A stretch of 64,000 nt of DNA, from NCBI RefSeq assembly GCF_030704205.1, contig NZ_CP131913.1:1054001-1118000 (forward strand), in the 5' to 3' direction. Under the pieces are notes generated by a model. It ran no database searches, was not told where the DNA came from, and saw only the letters and a program-made list of their open reading frames with translations. The translations under genes were made by a program, and so were the position numbers. Below are positions 1-14,292 of the stretch, piece by piece. Each line of letters opens with the position of its first letter. The stretch's first letter is position 1. Origin of the DNA: Halomonas alkalicola. GTDB taxonomy: Bacteria; Pseudomonadota; Gammaproteobacteria; Pseudomonadales; Halomonadaceae.

Positions 1-2890
<2,890 letters not shown>

Positions 2891-2930
2891 GTCGTTTCCC
2901 TTGTCTGTTCTCTCGTCCCGGTGGCGTGCC

Positions 2931-5765
2931 TTACAGATTGAAGGCGTCTTCCACCAGCTGGCGCTGCTGTTCGATATGGACGGACATGTAGCCCGCGGCG
3001 GGTGCGGCAGAGGCCGGGCGCCCGGCGAACTTGAGCGCACCGCCCAGGTCGCTCTTGAGCATGTCGGCCACGGCCCGCATATGGTGCTGGCTCGAGTACC
3101 AGGCGCCCTGGTTGAGCGGCTCCTCCTGACACCACACCACGTCCCTGACGTTGACGTAGGCCTTGAGCGCCTCGAAGAGCTCCTCCTTGGGGAAGGGGTA
3201 GAGCTGCTCGACCCGCACGATGGCGACATCCTGGCGGTCATTCTCCTCGCGCCAGGTGGCCAGGTCGTAGTAGACCTTGCCGGCGCACAGGATGATGCGC
3301 TCGACCTGCTGGGGATCGCGCTCACCCTGATCGGGCAGCACCATCTCGAAGCGGCCCTCGGCCAGCTGGTCCAGGCTCGAGGTGGCGTCCTTGTGGCGCA
3401 GCAGGCTCTTGGGCGACATCACCACCAGCGGCTTGCGCAGCGGGCGGATCACCTGGCGGCGCAGCAGATGGAAGATCTGCGCCGGGGTGGTGGGCACGCA
3501 GACCTGCATGTTGTGCTCGGCGCACAGCTGCAGGAAACGCTCCAAGCGCGCCGAGGAGTGCTCGGGGCCCTGACCCTCATAGCCATGGGGCAGCAGCATG
3601 GTCAGGCCGCACAGCCGTCCCCACTTGGTCTCGCCGGAGGAGATGAACTGGTCCACCACCACCTGAGCACCGTTGACGAAGTCGCCGAACTGCGCTTCCC
3701 AGATCACCAGGTCGTTGGGCGCCGTGGTGGCATAGCCGTACTCGAACGCCAGCACCGCCTCCTCGGAGAGGAAGGAGTCGTGGATAGTGAAGCGCGGCTG
3801 GCCGTCGGCCAGATGCTGCAGCGGCACGTAGGTGCTGCCGTCCTTCTGGTTGTGCACCACCGCATGGCGGTGGGAGAAGGTACCGCGGCCCACGTCCTGC
3901 CCGGTGATACGCACCGGATGCCCCTCGTCGAGCAGCGTGGCGTAGGCCAGGGTCTCAGCGAAGCCCCAGTTCAGCGCCATGCCACCGGCCTGCATCTTGC
4001 GCCGGTCGTCGTAGATCTTGGCCACCTGACGCTGCACCTCGATCCCGTCCGGGATCTCGCACATCCGGGCGGCCAGCCGCTGCAGACGCTTCATCTCCAC
4101 GGCGGTGTCGGCATAGCCGCTCCACTCGTGGCCGAGGTAGGGCTTCCAGTCGACAAACAGCGAGGTGTTGGGCTCCTGCACCAGGGCGTTGGCCACGTGG
4201 TTGCCGGCCAGCAGGTCCTCGCGGTAGGTCTCGATCATCGCCTTGGCGTCCTCCTCGGAGAGCACGCCTTCTGCCACCAGGCGCTTGGCGTAGATCTCAC
4301 GGGAAGAGGGATGGTCCTTGATCTTCTTGTACATCAGCGGCTGGGTGCCACTCGGCTCGTCGGCCTCGTTGTGACCGCGGCGACGATAGCAGACGAGGTC
4401 GATCACCACGTCCTTCTTGAACTGCTGACGGAAGTCGAGCGCCACCTGGGTGGCGTGCAGCACCGCGTCGGGGTCGTCGCCGTTGACGTGGAAGATCGGC
4501 GCCTGGACCATCTTGGCGATGTCGGTGCAGTACTCGGTGGAGCGGGTGTCCAGCGGGTTCGAGGTGGTGAAGCCGACCTGGTTGTTGATCACGATGTGCA
4601 CCGTGCCGCCGGTCTTGTAGGCGCGGGTCTGGGACATCTGGAATGTCTCCATGACCACGCCCTGACCGGCGAAGGCCGCATCGCCGTGGACGTTGATCGG
4701 CAGCACCTTGCTGCCGTCGCTGTCGTCGCGGCGGTCCTGGCGGGCGCGCACCGAGCCCTCGACCACCGGGGAGACGATCTCCAGGTGGGAGGGGTTGAAG
4801 GCCAGCGCCAGGTGCACCTCGCCTCCCGGGCTCATCACATTGGAGCTGAAGCCCTGGTGGTACTTGACGTCGCCGGAGCCGCGCTCGATGACCTTCTTGC
4901 CATCGAACTCGTCGATCAGGTCGCCGGGGTTCTTGCCTAGGATGTTGACCAGCAGGTTGAGGCGGCCCCGGTGGGCCATGCCGATCACGATCTCCTTGAT
5001 GCCGTAGCCGCCGCCGCGCTGGATCAGCTCGTCCATCATCGGAATGAAGGACTCGCCGCCCTCGAGGCCGAAGCGCTTGGTGCCCGGGTACTTGGAGGCC
5101 AGGTAGTTCTCCAGGCCCTCGGCGGCGGTCAGCCGCTCCAGCACGTGCTTGCGCACCTCGTTGCTGAACTTCGGCGCGCTGCGCACCGACTCGAAGCGCT
5201 GCTGCAGCCAGCGCTTCTCCTCGGTATCGACGATATGCATGATCTCGCAGCCGATGGAGCGGCAGTAGGTCTGCTCCAGCGCCTCGACGATATCGCGCAG
5301 CGGCGCCTTGTCCAGCCCCAGGAAGAAGGAGCCGGTCTGGAACTCGGTGTCCAGGTCGCTCTTCGACAGCTGGTGGAAGGAGAGGTCGAGGTCGGGAACG
5401 GGAAGCTGGCTGCGCAGGCCCAGCGGATCGATGTTGGCCTTCTGGTGACCGCGGAAGCGGTAGGCGTTGATCAGCTGGAGGACCTTGACCTGCTTGCGGC
5501 TCTCCTCGCCATCGGCTGCGGCGGGAGCCAGTGCCGTTCGGCGCTGCTTGGCGAGCTGGTGGAACTGTTCGCGGACCGGGGCCAGGGGAACATCGTGGGA
5601 GGGGCCGTCGTCGGGGCGCGGCAGCTGGTCAAAATACTGGCGCCACTCGTCGGGAACGGCGGAGGGATCATCGAGGTACTGCTCGTAGAGCGCTTCCACG
5701 TAATGGACGTTGCTGCCACTGACGTGTGAGGAGCGCCACATCAACTCCATTATGCCTTGTTGCAT
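2931..5765 (-). CDS. sucA: 2-oxoglutarate dehydrogenase E1 component
   Basis: Thiamine-diphosphate-dependent decarboxylation of 2-oxoglutarate and transfer to the E2 lipoyl arm. The 944-residue length matches the family. I chose the ATG at 5765 ([10 protein letters not shown]), which begins the conserved N-terminal helix that docks E2; an upstream in-frame ATG at 5828 would add 21 residues that look non-coding. Conserved blocks include GMAHRGRLN, the ThDP-binding GDAAFAGQG and [17 protein letters not shown], and the C-terminal pyrimidine-domain segment [17 protein letters not shown]. It follows sdhB after a 255-bp gap that holds a perfect inverted repeat. Confidence 0.96.
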   Translation of the reverse strand: MQQGIMELMWRSSHVSGSNVHYVEALYEQYLDDPSAVPDEWRQYFDQLPRPDDGPSHDVPLAPVREQFHQLAKQRRTALAPAAADGEESRKQVKVLQLINAYRFRGHQKANIDPLGLRSQLPVPDLDLSFHQLSKSDLDTEFQTGSFFLGLDKAPLRDIVEALEQTYCRSIGCEIMHIVDTEEKRWLQQRFESVRSAPKFSNEVRKHVLERLTAAEGLENYLASKYPGTKRFGLEGGESFIPMMDELIQRGGGYGIKEIVIGMAHRGRLNLLVNILGKNPGDLIDEFDGKKVIERGSGDVKYHQGFSSNVMSPGGEVHLALAFNPSHLEIVSPVVEGSVRARQDRRDDSDGSKVLPINVHGDAAFAGQGVVMETFQMSQTRAYKTGGTVHIVINNQVGFTTSNPLDTRSTEYCTDIAKMVQAPIFHVNGDDPDAVLHATQVALDFRQQFKKDVVIDLVCYRRRGHNEADEPSGTQPLMYKKIKDHPSSREIYAKRLVAEGVLSEEDAKAMIETYREDLLAGNHVANALVQEPNTSLFVDWKPYLGHEWSGYADTAVEMKRLQRLAARMCEIPDGIEVQRQVAKIYDDRRKMQAGGMALNWGFAETLAYATLLDEGHPVRITGQDVGRGTFSHRHAVVHNQKDGSTYVPLQHLADGQPRFTIHDSFLSEEAVLAFEYGYATTAPNDLVIWEAQFGDFVNGAQVVVDQFISSGETKWGRLCGLTMLLPHGYEGQGPEHSSARLERFLQLCAEHNMQVCVPTTPAQIFHLLRRQVIRPLRKPLVVMSPKSLLRHKDATSSLDQLAEGRFEMVLPDQGERDPQQVERIILCAGKVYYDLATWREENDRQDVAIVRVEQLYPFPKEELFEALKAYVNVRDVVWCQEEPLNQGAWYSSQHHMRAVADMLKSDLGGALKFAGRPASAAPAAGYMSVHIEQQRQLVEDAFNL

Positions 5766-5903
5766 CTCTCGGTCACCCTGCACTGATGGGGTGGTATCGG
5801 CGCCGCGGCACCGCTGGTGCTGCGACATCGGTGATGCCCTGCCGGTAGGGCCTGTGTTGTTCCGGCGCTGCCGGCGCTGGACCGTCAGCCTGGTTTTTCA
5901 TGC

Positions 5904-5936
5904 TCAGGAGCCGGTGCCCAAGGCACCGGCTCCTGA
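5904..5936. promoter_or_regulatory. Perfect 15-bp inverted repeat between sdhB and sucA
   Basis: TCAGGAGCCGGTGCC, loop CAA, then its exact reverse complement. No T-run follows on either strand, so it is a poor intrinsic terminator. Inference: an RNA stem that attenuates transcription or protects an mRNA end between the sdh and suc halves of the operon. The rest of the 5766-6020 gap shows no gene. Confidence 0.6.
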
Positions 5937-6020
5937 TGCTGCTGACCCGCCGGCCATCGGCTGCGACACCGGGTCGCAGCCAATGCATGGGGGCCATGAT
6001 AGCAAGCTCGCGGCCACGAT

Positions 6021-6725
6021 TTAAGTGGCGTTGGCCAGCAGCATCTCGCGGATCTTGCCGATCGCGCGAGTGGGGTTGAGCCCCTTCGGACAGACCGCCA
6101 CGCAGTTCATGATGCCGCGGCAGCGGAACACGCTGAACGGGTCCTCGAGCTCGGCCAGGCGTTCGCGAGTGGCGGTGTCGCGGGAGTCGGCCAGGAAGCG
6201 GTAGGACTGCAGCAGGCCGGCCGGACCCACGAACTTGTCCGGGTTCCACCAGAACGACGGGCAGGAGGTCGAGCAGCAGGCACACAGGATGCACTCGTAG
6301 AGGCCGTCCAGCTTGTCGCGATCCTCCGGCGACTGCAGGCGCTCGATGGCCGGGGCCGGGGTGTCGTTCTGCAGGTACGGCTGGATGCGCTCGTACTGCT
6401 TGTAGAACAGCCCCATGTCGACCACCAGGTCGCGGATGACCGGCAGGCCGGGCAGCGGGCGCAGCACCAGCTTGCCGTTCTTCACCACCTCGGAGAGCGG
6501 GGTGATGCAGGCCAGGCCGTTCTTGCCGTTCATGTTCATGCCGTCGGAGCCGCAGACGCCCTCGCGGCAGCTGCGACGGTAGGCCATGCCGTTGTCCTGC
6601 TCCTTCACCAGGTGCAGGACGTCCAGCACCATGATGTCACGGCCCTGGGTGTCGACCTGAAACTCCTGCATGTAGGGCGCGGAGTCGGTTTCCGGGTTGT
6701 AGCGGTAGATGGATACCTGAAGCAT
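6021..6725 (-). CDS. sdhB: Succinate dehydrogenase iron-sulfur subunit
   Basis: Carries electrons from the SdhA FAD to the membrane quinone site. The 234-residue protein has the N-terminal [2Fe-2S] ligands in SCREGVCGSDGMNMNG followed by GLACITPL, and the two C-terminal cluster motifs CILCACCSTSCPSFWW and CRGIMNCVAVCPKGLNP. The length is typical. It lies 11 bp after sdhA in the sdhCDAB order, with the ATG at 6725. Confidence 0.97.
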   Translation of the reverse strand: MLQVSIYRYNPETDSAPYMQEFQVDTQGRDIMVLDVLHLVKEQDNGMAYRRSCREGVCGSDGMNMNGKNGLACITPLSEVVKNGKLVLRPLPGLPVIRDLVVDMGLFYKQYERIQPYLQNDTPAPAIERLQSPEDRDKLDGLYECILCACCSTSCPSFWWNPDKFVGPAGLLQSYRFLADSRDTATRERLAELEDPFSVFRCRGIMNCVAVCPKGLNPTRAIGKIREMLLANAT

Positions 6726-6736
6726 CGTGACTCCCC

Positions 6737-8509
6737 TCAGTAGGTGCGGACTTTCGGCTCGAACGTATCGACGGTCTTCGGCGTGAAGTTGACGTCACGC
6801 TTGCCGAGCTTCTTCTCTGCCGGGAAGTAGAGCGAGTGCTTCAGCCAGTTGACGTCGTCGCGATCCGGATAGTCGTAGCGGGAATGGGCGCCACGGCTCT
6901 CCTTGCGCTCGAGAGCGGCGATGGCGGTCGCCTCGGCGACTTCCATCAGGTTGTCCAGCTCCAGGGCCTCGACGCGCGCGGTGTTGAAGGCGTTGGACTT
7001 GTCCGGCAGGTAGGCATTGGCGATGCGCTCGCGCAGTGCGGCCAGCTGCTTGACGCCCTCGACCATGTTCTTCTCCTCGCGGAACACGCCGAAGGAGTTC
7101 TGCATGATGTTCTGCAGCTCGCGCTTGAGCTCCGGGACGGTCTCGCCGCCAGTGGACTCGTTCCAGCGGTTCATGCGCTTCATGGCCGACTCGATGTCGG
7201 ACTCGGAGGCGTCGAGGTAGTCGATACCCTCGTTGAGCGCCCCCTCGATGAACATGCCGGCCGCGCGGCCGAAGACCACCAGGTCCAGCAGCGAGTTGCC
7301 GCCCAGGCGGTTGGCGCCGTGCACCGACACACAGGCCGCCTCGCCGCAGGCGAACAGACCGTTGATGATCTGGTCGTTGCCGTCGGCGTCCTGCATGATC
7401 GCCTGGCCGTGGATGTTGGTCGGCACGCCGCCCATCATGTAGTGGCAGGTCGGCACCACCGGGATCGGCTCCTTGGCCGGGTCCACGTGGGCGAAGGTCT
7501 TGGAGAGTTCGACGATGCCGGGCAGACGCTTGCCGAGCACTTCCTCGCCCAGGTGGTCGAGCTTCAGGAAGACGTGGTCGCCGTGCTCGCCGCAGCCGCG
7601 GCCCTCGAGGATCTCCATCACCATGGAGCGGGCGACCACGTCGCGGCCGGCCAGGTCCTTGGCGTTGGGGGCGTAACGCTCCATGAAGCGCTCGCCATCC
7701 TTGTTGACCAGGTAGCCACCCTCACCGCGGCAGCCTTCGGTCACCAGGGTACCCGCACCGTAGATGCCGGTCGGGTGGAACTGCCACATCTCCATGTCCT
7801 GCATCGGGAAGCCGGCGCGCAGCGCCATGCCGATGCCGTCGCCGGTGTTGATCAGGGCGTTGGTGGTGGAGGCGTAGATGCGACCGGCGCCGCCGGTGGC
7901 CAGCACGGTGGCCTTGGACTTGACGTGGACCACTTCACCGGTCTCGATGTCCATGGCGATGCAGCCTACCACGTCGCCGTTGGCGTTCTTGACCAGGTCA
8001 ACCGCATACCACTCGTTGAGGAAGGTGGTATTGTTTTTCAGGTTGTTCTGATAAAGGGTGTGCAGCAGGGCATGGCCGGTACGGTCGGCCGCGGCACAGG
8101 TACGCGCCGCCTGGCCGCCGGCGCCGAACTCCTTGGACTGGCCACCGAACGGACGCTGATAGATGCGGCCGTTGTCGAAGCGGGAGAACGGCAGGCCCAT
8201 GTGCTCGAGCTCGAAGACCGCCTTGGGGCCCTCGGAACACATGTACTCGGCCGCGTCCTGGTCGGCGATGTAGTCGCCGCCCTTGACGGTGTCATACATG
8301 TGCCAGCGCCAGTCGTCGTTGGGGTCGGCAGACGCGATGGCGCAGGTGATGCCGCCCTGGGCGGAAACGGTATGGGAGCGGGTCGGGAAGACCTTGGACA
8401 GCACGGCGGTCTTCTTGCCGGACTTGGCCAGCTCGAGGGCGGCACGCAGGCCGGCACCGCCACCACCGATGATGATGGCGTCGAAGGAAAGGCTACGCAG
8501 GTTGGACAT
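6737..8509 (-). CDS. sdhA: Succinate dehydrogenase flavoprotein subunit
   Basis: Oxidises succinate to fumarate at a covalently bound FAD. The 590 residues include the dinucleotide fold [14 protein letters not shown], the SHTVSAQGG segment whose histidine carries FAD, the substrate-site HPTGIYGAG, and the catalytic-arginine region near HMHANRLGG-type [15 protein letters not shown]. It starts 3 bp after the sdhD stop and is intact from start to stop. Confidence 0.97.
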   Translation of the reverse strand: MSNLRSLSFDAIIIGGGGAGLRAALELAKSGKKTAVLSKVFPTRSHTVSAQGGITCAIASADPNDDWRWHMYDTVKGGDYIADQDAAEYMCSEGPKAVFELEHMGLPFSRFDNGRIYQRPFGGQSKEFGAGGQAARTCAAADRTGHALLHTLYQNNLKNNTTFLNEWYAVDLVKNANGDVVGCIAMDIETGEVVHVKSKATVLATGGAGRIYASTTNALINTGDGIGMALRAGFPMQDMEMWQFHPTGIYGAGTLVTEGCRGEGGYLVNKDGERFMERYAPNAKDLAGRDVVARSMVMEILEGRGCGEHGDHVFLKLDHLGEEVLGKRLPGIVELSKTFAHVDPAKEPIPVVPTCHYMMGGVPTNIHGQAIMQDADGNDQIINGLFACGEAACVSVHGANRLGGNSLLDLVVFGRAAGMFIEGALNEGIDYLDASESDIESAMKRMNRWNESTGGETVPELKRELQNIMQNSFGVFREEKNMVEGVKQLAALRERIANAYLPDKSNAFNTARVEALELDNLMEVAEATAIAALERKESRGAHSRYDYPDRDDVNWLKHSLYFPAEKKLGKRDVNFTPKTVDTFEPKVRTY

Positions 8510-8512
8510 GTA

Positions 8513-8860
8513 TCAGGCTCCCCACAGAATCTGAATGCCCCAGACCAGGAACACGAAGATGGCCAGGATGATGGCGGTCTGGGCGCCGACGCGAAGGCCG
8601 GTCGGCTTGAGGTAGTCGGTGGTCACGGTCCACAGCCCGACCCAGGCGTGGGCGGCCAGCGACACGAAGGCCAGCAGCGAGAAGATGCGCATCCAGGTCT
8701 GGGCGAACAGGCCGCTCCAGGTGACGTAGTCGAGACCGGGATTGAACAGCAGATAGAGAACGATGAAGACGGTGTAGAGCGCCAGAATGACCGCCGACAC
8801 GCGCTGAATCAGCCAGTCGGAGAGGCCACTGCGGCCGAAATTCGTGATGTTGGTTACCAT
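8513..8860 (-). CDS. sdhD: Succinate dehydrogenase membrane anchor subunit
   Basis: A 115-residue inner-membrane protein with three hydrophobic helices (about 20-40, 55-78 and 92-113). It anchors SdhAB and shares the heme b and quinone site with SdhC. The segment AHAWVGLWTVTTDY carries the expected heme histidine region and the tyrosine near the quinone. It overlaps the end of sdhC by 7 bp, which suggests translational coupling. Confidence 0.93.
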   Translation of the reverse strand: MVTNITNFGRSGLSDWLIQRVSAVILALYTVFIVLYLLFNPGLDYVTWSGLFAQTWMRIFSLLAFVSLAAHAWVGLWTVTTDYLKPTGLRVGAQTAIILAIFVFLVWGIQILWGA

Positions 8861-9231
8861 ACCCAGACTCCCGCCAGAATGATCAGGACCGCACTCACCA
8901 CCACGGTGATCTGCGCCTTCTTGACGCCACCCTCGAGGGTCACGCCGATATCTGCGTCCATCAGCAGGTGCTTGATGCCGGCCACGAAATGAAAGGCCAG
9001 CGCCGAGAGCAGGCCCCAGGCGATCAGCTTGGCCAGGAAGTTGCCGGCCAGGGCATCACTCACGGCCTGGAAGCCGGCCGGGGAGGAGAGCGACTTGCTC
9101 AGTGCCCAGAAGGCGAAGATCAGGCCGACGAAGAGGATCACGCCGGTGATGCGGTGGGCGATGGACGTCAGGGCGGGCAATGGAAACTGTATCGTGGACA
9201 GATCCAGATTTACGGGTCGTTTGCTATTCAC
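8854..9231 (-). CDS. sdhC: Succinate dehydrogenase cytochrome b556 subunit
   Basis: The 125-residue membrane anchor is the first gene of sdhCDAB-sucAB-lpd. It has the family signature RPVNLDL...SIAHRITGV at the N-terminus and FHFVAGIKHLLMD, which contains the heme-ligating histidine. Three membrane helices are evident. The ATG at 9231 lies about 276 bp downstream of a plausible sigma-70 promoter on the minus strand, so the operon has a long leader. Confidence 0.94.
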   Translation of the reverse strand: MNSKRPVNLDLSTIQFPLPALTSIAHRITGVILFVGLIFAFWALSKSLSSPAGFQAVSDALAGNFLAKLIAWGLLSALAFHFVAGIKHLLMDADIGVTLEGGVKKAQITVVVSAVLIILAGVWVW

Positions 9232-9506
9232 GGCTCTCTACACACTCTCTATGGCCCACTCTCGACAGGACGGGCATGGCCCGAGCGGGCGGTGGTTTCG
9301 GGAAGGAGCGAACTTGCCCCGTGGTGACGGACAAGAGCGCTATTCCTGCCAGTCGCGCGGGGTGGATTATAGGGACATGGCCCCTCCATGACAAACGAAG
9401 CGGCGGCCTACTAGACCATGGTGCAAAGGTTGTCGACACCCCCGCGCCGGCCCATCCCACGCCGGAGACACCCCTGCCCGCGCGGGCGTGGTGCACAGCA
9501 CCATTT

Positions 9507-9533
9507 ATTGTACAACAGCTTCACCCGCGTCAA
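9507..9533 (-). promoter_or_regulatory. Probable sigma-70 promoter of sdhCDAB
   Basis: On the minus strand TTGACG (9533-9528) and TACAAT (9512-9507) are separated by 15 bp, which is short of the ideal 17. It is the best match upstream of sdhC. The leader from here to sdhC (9232-9506) contains no convincing gene. Confidence 0.5.
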
Positions 9534-9567
9534 GAGGATGCACAAGACAACAGTCGCCATGGGCTAA

Positions 9568-9595
9568 TTGACAATCGCTGGAACGCTTCTATAGT
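9568..9595 (+). promoter_or_regulatory. Sigma-70 promoter of gltA
   Basis: TTGACA at 9568-9573 and TATAGT at 9590-9595 with a 16-bp spacer, about 88 bp before the gltA ATG. It is back to back with the sdh promoter, so gltA and sdhC share a divergent control region. Confidence 0.75.
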
Positions 9596-9683
9596 GGGCG
9601 AACCTTTTCGCCGGCATTCGCTGCGAACTCGCTAGTGAAATAACGACTTATCGCCCTATCACGAACTCGAGAGGAGGCCTTTC

Positions 9684-10967
<1,284 letters not shown>

Positions 10968-11007
10968 GCCAACGGCAGGTGCGGCCACGCCCGCATGCGC
11001 TACTCTA

Positions 11008-11034
11008 CAGAAAGCCGCCTTCGGGCGGCTTTCT
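11008..11034. terminator. Intrinsic terminator after gltA
   Basis: CAGAAAGCCGCC-TTC-GGGCGGCTTTCTG forms a 12-bp perfect stem flanked by A and T bases, so it can act on both strands. It lies 40 bp after the gltA stop. Confidence 0.85.
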
Positions 11035-11077
11035 GCGTCGTGACCCCCAACCTTCCCAACCAGAGTGAGCAGTCAGG

Positions 11078-11979
11078 ATGAGCAAGAGCATCTCTAGAGT
11101 CGCCTTCATCGGCCTGGGCGTGATGGGCTATCCCATGGCCGGCCACCTGGCCCGCGCCGGGCTCGAGGTCCGCGTCTACAACCGCACCGAGGCCCGCGCC
11201 GCCGCCTGGGCCACCGAACATGGCGGCAGCCACCACCCCACTCCCCAGGAGGCCGCGAGCGAGAGGCGAGAGGCGCCGACCTGGTGCTGGTCTGCGTGGG
11301 CAACGATGATGACGTGCGCCAGGTCACCACGGGCGAGCAGGGCGCGCTCTCCGGCATGGCAGAGGGCAGCCTGCTGGTGGACCACACCACCGCCTCGGCG
11401 GAGCTCGCCCTGGAGCTCGACGCCGCCTGCCGCGAGCAGGGCATCGGCTTTCTTGACGCGCCGGTCTCCGGCGGCCAGCAGGGTGCCCAGAACGGCGCTC
11501 TGACCATCATGTGCGGCGGCGAGGACGACGACTTCGCACGCGCCGAAGCCGTGCTCGCCCACTATGGCCGTGCGGTGACCCTGATGGGTGCCGCCGGCAG
11601 CGGCCAGCTCACCAAGATGGTCAACCAGATCTGTATCGCCGGCCTGGTCCAGGGGCTGGCCGAGGGGCTGCACTTCGCCGAGCAGGCGGGGCTCGATCGC
11701 CAGCGCGTGGTGGACGTCATCGCCAAGGGCGCGGCCGGCTCCTGGCAGATGGAGAACCGCCACGCCACTATGATCGCCGACGAGTACGAACACGGCTTCG
11801 CGGTGGACTGGATGCGCAAGGATCTCGGCATCTGCCTGGCGCAGGCCCGCCAGCTGCAGGCGCGACTGCCGGTCACCGCTCTGGTCGACCAGTTCTATGC
11901 CGATGTCCAGGTGATGGGCGGCGGCCGCTGGGACACCTCCTCGCTGCTGCGCCGACTGCGCGCCGTGGGCCACCGCTGA
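11078..11979 (+). pseudogene. NAD(P)-dependent beta-hydroxyacid dehydrogenase (3-hydroxyisobutyrate dehydrogenase / tartronate semialdehyde reductase family), frameshifted
   Basis: The N-terminal Rossmann motif FIGLGVMGYPMAGHLARAG is in one frame. From about 11272 the protein resumes in another frame with GADLVLVCVGNDDD, the substrate-site FLDAPVSGGQQGAQNGALT, and the catalytic-lysine region GAAGSGQLTKMVNQ. Removing 11 bases (11261-11271, GAGAGGCGAGA, part of a GAGAGGC repeat) gives the reading EAASGADLVLVC, as expected for the family. The restored protein would be about 296 residues. The exact substrate cannot be told from sequence. It is either a real slippage mutation or an assembly error; as written it makes a truncated protein of 141 residues. 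Confidence 0.85.
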
Positions 11980-12097
11980 GCTTCAGGGCGGCGCCCCGGC
12001 GCCGCCCCGCCCCCCCCCCTCCCCCGCCAGTATTAGCCTCCCCCTCTTTTCAGGTTGACAAAAGCCATACTGCACAGCGCCAGAGGCTTACTCGCCG

Positions 12098-12275
12098 TTG
12101 TCCACACATTCTGTGGATAAACCTGTTCACAACCGCAAGAAAAGGCCGTCAGATCGCCATGAACTGGGGGCTGAGCTCAGATTGATCAATTTTTGATCTT
12201 GTATAAACCATTGATTTTGAAAGGCTTTATGAAAAAGCCTGTAGACACGGGCGATTGCAGACCTGCTGTGCACAG
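12098..12275. other. Origin-like patch: DnaA-box cluster beside an AT-rich GATC segment
   Basis: TTGTCCACA (12098-12106, one mismatch), TGTGGATAA (12112-12120, perfect consensus TTATCCACA on the minus strand) and CTGTTCACA (12123-12131, two mismatches) lie within 34 bp. A 60-bp stretch (12181-12240) follows with 16 G or C (27%), in an otherwise GC-rich window. It carries two AT-rich repeats that each start with GATC (12184 and 12195); a third GATC is at 12152. CTGTGCACAG (12266-12275) is a further palindrome. The layout resembles the DnaA-box and unwinding-element design of oriC or another DnaA-binding locus. No dnaA, dnaN, rpmH or mnmG is nearby. The wider gap 11980-12395 has no convincing gene; a C-rich run sits at 12007-12025. 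Confidence 0.45.
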
Positions 12276-12395
12276 GCGTACCGACGGAACCCCGCCTGGT
12301 GGACAAGTCAAGCAGAAATCGCCCCGCAAGAGGGGCCCCAAGAGGGAGATAACGTGAGAGGCATCAACGCTGGCGACCGCCACCGGGCGATGAAA

Positions 12396-12425
12396 AAAGG
12401 GCACTCAGAGAGAGTGCCCTTTTCA
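12396..12425. terminator. Intrinsic terminator after the tRNA pair
   Basis: AAAAGGGCACTC and GAGTGCCCTTTT form a strong stem with A and T flanks, immediately downstream of tRNA-Glu on the minus strand. It probably ends the tRNA-Ala/tRNA-Glu transcript. Confidence 0.8.
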
Positions 12426-12432
12426 GGAAGAG

Positions 12433-12508
12433 TGGCGTCCCATAGGGGGTTCGAACCCCTGTTCCCGCCGTGAAAGGGCGGTGTCCTAGGCCACTAGACG
12501 AATGGGAC
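12433..12508 (-). tRNA. tRNA-Glu (anticodon TTC)
   Basis: 76 nt with encoded CCA. The acceptor stem is GTCCCAT/ATGGGAC, the T-arm is GGTTCGAACCCC-like, and the anticodon loop is CTTTCAC with TTC. It lies 20 bp downstream of tRNA-Ala on the same strand. Confidence 0.95.
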
Positions 12509-12528
12509 GCAGGTGTCGTTCGAGGGGT

Positions 12529-12604
12529 TGGTGGAGCCTAGCGGGATCGAACCGCTGACCTCAACACTGCCAGTGTTGCGCTCTCCCAGCTGAGCTAAGG
12601 CCCC
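12529..12604 (-). tRNA. tRNA-Ala (anticodon GGC)
   Basis: 76 nt with encoded CCA. The acceptor is GGGGCCT paired with AGGCTCC (one G-U), the D-arm is TTAGCTCAGCTGGGAGAGC, the anticodon stem-loop is CAACA-CTGGCAG-TGTTG, and the T-arm is CGGTTCGATCCCG. Confidence 0.95.
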
Positions 12605-12660
12605 GTGCCCTGAAGACGAGTCGTATAGTACTGATTCGACTCGCCTTCGTCAACAGGAAA

Positions 12661-14142
12661 TCACGCGAGTTCGCGGAATTCCTTCTCGAAGCGCTTGGCC
12701 TGCTTCTTGGAGACGCCGCCGAGCACCTCGATGGCGTGGCGCAGGCGCGCCCGGGTCATGTCGGAGCCGAGGATCGCCATGGCGTCCATCACCGAGGTGC
12801 TGGCGGCGGAGCCGGTGATGGCGATGAAGACCGGCGCCAGGAACTCCTTCATCTTGAGGTCGAAGTGGGCGGCCAGAGCCTTCACCTCGCTAAGCAGCGC
12901 CTCCTTGTGCCAGGCGGGCAGCGTCTCCAGGCGCCACACCAGGAACTGCAGCAGCCTGAGCAGGTCCTCGCGACCCAGCTTGACGCCGTCGAAGCTCTCC
13001 TCGCCGATCCGCGGCAGCCCCGAGAAGAAGTGGCCGGCCAGGGGCACCACCTCGGAGAGGGTCTCCACCCGCGGGCGCACCTGGGGCAGGATCTCCTTCA
13101 CGTAGCGCTCGTTGAAGGCCCACTCCATCAGCGCCCTGAGGAAGGCGTCGTCGTCGAGCTCCTCGCGGATATAGAGGCCGTTGAGCCAGGTCAGCTTCTC
13201 GAGGTCGAAGACCGGGCCGCCCAGCGAGACCCGCTGGATATCGAAATGGGCCATCATCTCGTCGAGGCTGAACTTCTCGCGCTCGTCGGGCATCGACCAC
13301 CCCATCCGGCCCAGGTAGTTGATCACCGCCTGGGGCAGGTAGCCCATGCGCCGGTAGTAGTTGATCGAGGTCGGGTTCTTGCGCTTGGAGAGCTTCGACT
13401 TGTCGGGATTGCGCAGCAGCGGCATATGGCAGAGCTCGGGCATCTCCCAGCCGAAGTACTCGTAGAGCAGCTGGTGCTTGGGCGCCGAGTTGATCCACTC
13501 CTCACCGCGCAGCACATGGGTAATCCCCATCAGGTGGTCATCGACCACGTTGGCCAGGTGATAGGTGGGCATGCCGTCGGACTTGAGCAGGATCTGGGCA
13601 TCCACCTGGGCCCAGTCCACCTCGATGGTGCCGCGCAGCATGTCCTGGATCACGCAGGTGCCGCTGGCAGGCACCGCCATGCGCACCACGTAGGGCCAGC
13701 CCTCCTTCTCGCGGCGCGCCTGCTCCTCGGCGGGCAGGGCGAGGTCCGCGGGCTTGAGCGCCAGGTGCATGCCGGCAGCCTTGCGCGCCTCGCGCAGCTC
13801 ATCGAGCTCCTCGCTGGTGCGGTAGCACTTGAAGGCGTGCCCCGCCTCGATCAGCTGGCGGGCGTACTCGGCGTAGATGTCGCCGCGCTCGCTCTGGCGA
13901 TAGGGCCCATGAGGGCCACCCACGTCGGGGCCCTCGCCCCACTCCAGGCCCAGCCAGCGCAGGGAGTCGAGGATCATCTGCTCGGACTCGGCCGTCGAGC
14001 GCACCCGGTCGGTGTCCTCGATGCGCAGGATGAACTGGCCGCCGTGCTGGCGGGCGAAGCAGAGGTTGAACAGGGCGATGTAGGCGGTGCCGACGTGGGG
14101 ATCGCCGGTCGGTGACGGCGCGATACGCGTGCGTACGGTCAT
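12661..14142 (-). CDS. gltX: Glutamyl-tRNA synthetase
   Basis: Class I aminoacyl-tRNA synthetase that charges tRNA-Glu; a tRNA-Glu gene lies just downstream. The ATG at 14142 begins [18 protein letters not shown], which holds the HIGH-equivalent motif. [11 protein letters not shown] is the KMSKS-equivalent, and an anticodon-binding C-terminal domain follows (about residues 320-493). At 493 residues it has normal length. An upstream in-frame start at 14217 would add 25 residues outside the conserved fold. Confidence 0.96.
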   Translation of the reverse strand: MTVRTRIAPSPTGDPHVGTAYIALFNLCFARQHGGQFILRIEDTDRVRSTAESEQMILDSLRWLGLEWGEGPDVGGPHGPYRQSERGDIYAEYARQLIEAGHAFKCYRTSEELDELREARKAAGMHLALKPADLALPAEEQARREKEGWPYVVRMAVPASGTCVIQDMLRGTIEVDWAQVDAQILLKSDGMPTYHLANVVDDHLMGITHVLRGEEWINSAPKHQLLYEYFGWEMPELCHMPLLRNPDKSKLSKRKNPTSINYYRRMGYLPQAVINYLGRMGWSMPDEREKFSLDEMMAHFDIQRVSLGGPVFDLEKLTWLNGLYIREELDDDAFLRALMEWAFNERYVKEILPQVRPRVETLSEVVPLAGHFFSGLPRIGEESFDGVKLGREDLLRLLQFLVWRLETLPAWHKEALLSEVKALAAHFDLKMKEFLAPVFIAITGSAASTSVMDAMAILGSDMTRARLRHAIEVLGGVSKKQAKRFEKEFRELA

Positions 14143-14292
14143 GTCGTTGCGGTGTCCCGGTGCTGGTGGAAGAATGGCCGCATTATACGCACCTGCCGCC
14201 CGCTCGGCAGCCGTCACCGGGAATCATCCGCGTGGATCGCGGTCAATGTCAGGCTACCCGACCTGGCCCGCCGGCCGACCAGGAGACACGTC

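Noticed and set aside
12186..12404. Possible small minus-strand gene in the origin-like region
   Set aside because: No ribosome site or family; it lies over the AT-rich patch and DnaA-like boxes and is better read as non-coding.
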